From assembly GCF_007995055.1 (NCBI RefSeq), contig NZ_VOQQ01000001.1, positions 2,525,001 through 2,589,000 of the forward strand: 64,000 bases of DNA. The letters run 5' to 3'. The DNA is from Sphingosinicella ginsenosidimutans. GTDB lineage: Bacteria; Pseudomonadota; Alphaproteobacteria; Sphingomonadales; Sphingomonadaceae. The translations under genes and the position numbers were made by a program. Positions 61,487-64,000 of this stretch are shown piece after piece (the stretch's first letter is position 1; each line of letters begins with the position of its first letter). Under the pieces are notes generated by a model that did no database searches, was not told where the DNA came from, and worked only from the letters and a program-made list of their open reading frames with translations.

Positions 61487-61530
61487 AACGAAACGGGCGC
61501 CGGAACCATGCTCCGACGCCCGCTTTGTCT
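61487..61530. terminator. Bidirectional terminator between GGDEF gene and rpoD
   Basis: CGGGCGCCGGA (61494) and TCCGACGCCCG (61512) pair with one wobble around a seven-base loop. On the minus strand TTTCGTTT follows (rpoD end), and on the plus strand CTTTGTCTT follows (GGDEF gene end). The two genes converge here. Confidence 0.75.
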
Positions 61531-61544
61531 TCGTCCGATCCGCC

Positions 61545-63563
61545 TTACTGGTCGAGGAAGCTGCGCATCTTCCGCGACCGCGACGGATGCTTGAGCTTGC
61601 GTAGCGCCTTGGCCTCGATCTGCCTGATCCGCTCGCGCGTCACCGAGAATTGCTGGCCGACCTCCTCGAGCGTGTGATCGGTGTTCATGCCGATGCCGAA
61701 GCGCATGCGCAGCACGCGCTCCTCGCGCGGGGTGAGCGAGGCAAGGACGCGGGTCACGGTCTCCTTGAGGTTGGACTGGATCGCCGCGTCCACCGGGATC
61801 ACGGCGTTCTTGTCCTCGATGAAATCGCCGAGGTGCGAATCCTCCTCGTCGCCGATCGGCGTTTCGAGGCTGATCGGCTCCTTGGCGATCTTCATCACCT
61901 TGCGGACCTTCTCGAGCGGCATGGAGAGGCGCTCGGCCAGTTCCTCCGGGGTCGGCTCGCGACCGATCTCGTGCAGGATCTGGCGGCTGGTGCGGACCAG
62001 CTTGTTGATCGTCTCGATCATGTGGACCGGGATGCGGATGGTCCGCGCCTGATCGGCGATCGAGCGGGTGATCGCCTGCCGGATCCACCAGGTGGCGTAG
62101 GTCGAGAATTTGTAGCCGCGGCGATATTCGAACTTATCGACCGCCTTCATCAGCCCGATATTGCCTTCCTGGATGAGGTCCAGGAACTGCAGGCCGCGAT
62201 TGGTATATTTCTTTGCGATCGAGATGACGAGCCTGAGGTTCGCTTCGACCATCTCCTTCTTGGCGATCCGCGCCTCGCGCTCGCCCTTCTGGACCTGGTT
62301 CACGATCCGACGGAACTCGCCCAATCCCATGCCGGTCGCCTGCGCGATCTCCGCAATCTCGCTGCGGATCCGTTCGATCGCGGGCCCCTCCGAATCGACG
62401 AAGGCCGCCCATTTCTTGTCGATGCCCCGCACCCGCTCGGCCCAGCTCTCGTCGAGCTCGTGGCCCATATAGGAATCGAGGAAGGCGCGGCGCGGCACCT
62501 TGTGGCGCTCGGCGAGGCGGAGCATCTGGCCGCCGAGCGTCGTGAGCCGCCGGTTGAAGCTGTAGAGCTGGTCGACGAGATATTCGATCTTCGCGCCGTG
62601 GAACTGGACGCTTTCGACCTCGGCGGTCAGCTGCTCGCGCAACTTCTGATACTTGTTCTCGTCGGCCTTGCCGAACTCCTCGCCGGCGCCCATCGCCTCC
62701 ATCCGGGCGAGCTGGAGCTTCGAGAATTTCTTGTAGATGTCGGTGATGGTCGCGAACTTTTCGAGCGCGGCCGGCTTCAGCGTCTCCTCCATCTGGGCGA
62801 GGGAGAGGGTGTTGTCCTCGTCGTCCTCCTCGACGGGCCGCTGGGCCCGGCGCTCGACGAGGCCGTCCTCGTCGTCCTCGTCCTGGCTGGGCGCCTCTTC
62901 CGGCTCATCGTCTTCCTTGAACGACGGGCCGGCGGTGGTTTCCGAAATGATCGCGTCGTCGGCCTCGGCGCTCTCGACCTGTTCGGCGGTCGGGCCCTTG
63001 GACAGCATCGCCTCGAGATCGAGGATCTCGCGCAGCTGCATCTGGCCGTTGTTGAGCGCAGTCGACCAGTCGATGATCGCGTTGAAGGTGATCGGGCTTT
63101 CGCAAAGGCCCCAGATCATCGTGTCGCGCCCGGCCTCGATCCGCTTGGCGATCGCGATCTCGCCTTCGCGCGACAGCAGCTCGACCGCGCCCATTTCGCG
63201 CAGGTACATGCGGACCGGATCGTCGGTGCGATCGACGGTTTCCTTCTTCTTCTCGACGACGAAGGTCTCGATGCCGTCGGATTCGTCGTTCGTGACTTCC
63301 TCGGCGCCGGCCTCGTCTTCGTCGCCTTCGTCCGATTCGACGATGTTGACGCCCATGTCGTTGAGCGCGGACATCACGTCCTCGATCTGCTCGGAGGACA
63401 TCTGGTCCTGGGGCAGCGCCTCGTTGAGCTCGTCATAGGTGATGACGCCGCGCTTCTTCGCGCGGGCGAGCATCTTCCGGATCGTGGCCTCGTTGAGGTC
63501 GATGAGCGGCGCGTCGCCGGTCTCGGTCTTCTCTTCGGTTTCCGCCGTGTTCGTCTTCGCCAT
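61545..63563 (-). CDS. rpoD: RNA polymerase primary sigma factor RpoD
   Basis: The 672-residue housekeeping sigma-70. Region 1.1 is at the N-terminus, region 1.2 holds [11 protein letters not shown], and a highly acidic non-conserved stretch is at about 205-260 ([17 protein letters not shown]). Region 2 has the core-binding and -10 recognising [17 protein letters not shown] (near 482) and IRIPVHM. Region 4 has the helix-turn-helix [20 protein letters not shown] (near 628). ATG at 63563 is preferred to an adjacent TTG. dnaG lies nine bases upstream, the usual macromolecular-synthesis order. Confidence 0.98.
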   Translation of the reverse strand: MAKTNTAETEEKTETGDAPLIDLNEATIRKMLARAKKRGVITYDELNEALPQDQMSSEQIEDVMSALNDMGVNIVESDEGDEDEAGAEEVTNDESDGIETFVVEKKKETVDRTDDPVRMYLREMGAVELLSREGEIAIAKRIEAGRDTMIWGLCESPITFNAIIDWSTALNNGQMQLREILDLEAMLSKGPTAEQVESAEADDAIISETTAGPSFKEDDEPEEAPSQDEDDEDGLVERRAQRPVEEDDEDNTLSLAQMEETLKPAALEKFATITDIYKKFSKLQLARMEAMGAGEEFGKADENKYQKLREQLTAEVESVQFHGAKIEYLVDQLYSFNRRLTTLGGQMLRLAERHKVPRRAFLDSYMGHELDESWAERVRGIDKKWAAFVDSEGPAIERIRSEIAEIAQATGMGLGEFRRIVNQVQKGEREARIAKKEMVEANLRLVISIAKKYTNRGLQFLDLIQEGNIGLMKAVDKFEYRRGYKFSTYATWWIRQAITRSIADQARTIRIPVHMIETINKLVRTSRQILHEIGREPTPEELAERLSMPLEKVRKVMKIAKEPISLETPIGDEEDSHLGDFIEDKNAVIPVDAAIQSNLKETVTRVLASLTPREERVLRMRFGIGMNTDHTLEEVGQQFSVTRERIRQIEAKALRKLKHPSRSRKMRSFLDQ

Positions 63564-63572
63564 CAAATACGC

Positions 63573-64000
63573 CTATTCCGTAACGCCGTCGCCGACGATC
63601 AGGCTCGCCAGCCGCCGGTCCGCTTCCTCTCGCGCCGTGCGGAGCCTCACCTGCTCCGCGAACGCCGCCTCGTCGAATTCCACCTTCAACCGCGCCGTGA
63701 CCGCCTCATAGGCGGCGTCGAGCTCCGGTCTGGCCGCATATGCTTCAACGACCAGAACGAGATCCCTTTGCGCCCGCTCCGGCGGGGCATCACGTCGGGT
63801 GAAGGAAAAAGCAAGCCCTCGCTTCAGCCGCGGCTCCTCCAGCAAATCGCCCGCGCCCTGATTTGCCAATATGGTGGCAAGGCCCTGTGGATCAAGCGCA
63901 GCGTGCGTCATTGCCGCCTCCAGCATCAGATCGCGAAGCCGCGAGGCCGGACCGTTGCCCAGCGGCAACGCCGCCACCGCCTCGGCATGGGTGCCGATCA
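63573..64000 (-). CDS. dnaG: DNA primase DnaG, C-terminal part (5' truncated by window edge)
   Basis: About 142 C-terminal residues of a protein directly upstream of rpoD. The helical text (ALPLGNGPASRLRDLMLEAA, then LEEPRLKRGLAFSFTRRDA and a terminal region ending LASLIVGDGVTE) fits the DnaB-interacting C-terminal domain of primase, which is poorly conserved. The catalytic TOPRIM domain is outside the window, so the name rests on position in the dnaG-rpoD pair and general similarity. The frame stays open to base 64000. Confidence 0.8.
   Translation of the reverse strand, partial: IGTHAEAVAALPLGNGPASRLRDLMLEAAMTHAALDPQGLATILANQGAGDLLEEPRLKRGLAFSFTRRDAPPERAQRDLVLVVEAYAARPELDAAYEAVTARLKVEFDEAAFAEQVRLRTAREEADRRLASLIVGDGVTE

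Overview
This 64 kb window is high-GC, densely coded bacterial chromosome, and it reads as an alphaproteobacterium of the order Sphingomonadales. The evidence is the gene order (dapA, smpB, cckA, recA, alaS, icd; rpsB to fabZ; recG/sdhE/mfd; dnaG-rpoD), the sequence character of the housekeeping proteins, and an envelope-biogenesis cluster that runs bamA-skp-fabZ without lpxD, lpxA or lpxB. Loss of the lipid A genes from that position fits a sphingomonad, whose outer leaflet carries glycosphingolipids in place of LPS. I see no phage, insertion sequence, CRISPR array, rRNA or tRNA. Almost all genes are ordinary chromosomal core or lineage genes.

Layout. 1-5 kb: 3' end of a PPK2 polyphosphate kinase gene, greB, a soluble lytic transglycosylase, dapA, smpB and a DUF2062 membrane protein. 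5-11.4 kb: an M13 zinc metallopeptidase, the cell-cycle hybrid kinase cckA, a single-domain response regulator and recA with a LexA-type operator. 11.4-22.6 kb: a glutathione S-transferase, a dicarboxylate symporter, an EF-G paralogue, alaS, a Kef-type K+/H+ antiporter, a FAD monooxygenase and icd. 22.7-26.3 kb: an uncharacterised membrane protein with an ABC ATPase, then psd and pssA (phosphatidylethanolamine synthesis). 26.1-37.7 kb: a small membrane ORF behind a consensus SOS box, then rpsB-tsf-pyrH-frr-uppS-cdsA-dxr-rseP-bamA-skp-fabZ, joined largely by start/stop overlaps. 37.6-42.2 kb: a cobalamin-riboswitch-controlled vitamin B12 uptake operon (btuB-btuF-btuC-btuD) on the minus strand. 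42.3-48 kb: rpmE, an acetyltransferase, two secreted proteins (one a CHAP amidase), mfd and sdhE. 48-54.5 kb: a putative Fe/2-oxoglutarate oxygenase, recG, a lipoprotein, tyrS, a DOMON-like protein and a DUF1343 (NamZ-like) protein. 54.6-61.4 kb: a VWA protein, a soluble chemoreceptor, a DUF817 membrane protein, a MoxR ATPase, two uncharacterised proteins and a GGDEF diguanylate cyclase. 61.5-64 kb: rpoD and the 3' end of dnaG.

How the genes work together. The central cluster couples translation (S2, EF-Ts, ribosome recycling), UMP kinase, undecaprenyl and isoprenoid precursors (UppS, Dxr), phospholipid activation (CdsA, Psd, PssA), envelope stress proteolysis (RseP) and outer-membrane protein assembly (BamA, Skp). 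The btu operon is a complete B12 import route under its own riboswitch. Mfd, RecG and RecA are DNA repair functions. GreB, Mfd and RpoD act on RNA polymerase.

The most interesting signal is at 26.1-26.4 kb: an exact GTTC-N7-GTTC LexA operator inside a candidate promoter reading into a 63-codon single-span membrane ORF, the architecture of SOS-induced division inhibitors such as Caulobacter SidA. Other points worth attention are a DUF817 gene with no ATG, GTG or TTG start, a MoxR/VWA module split by an orphan chemoreceptor, REP-like palindromes, a possible leaderless response-regulator mRNA, and an ABC exporter of unknown substrate.
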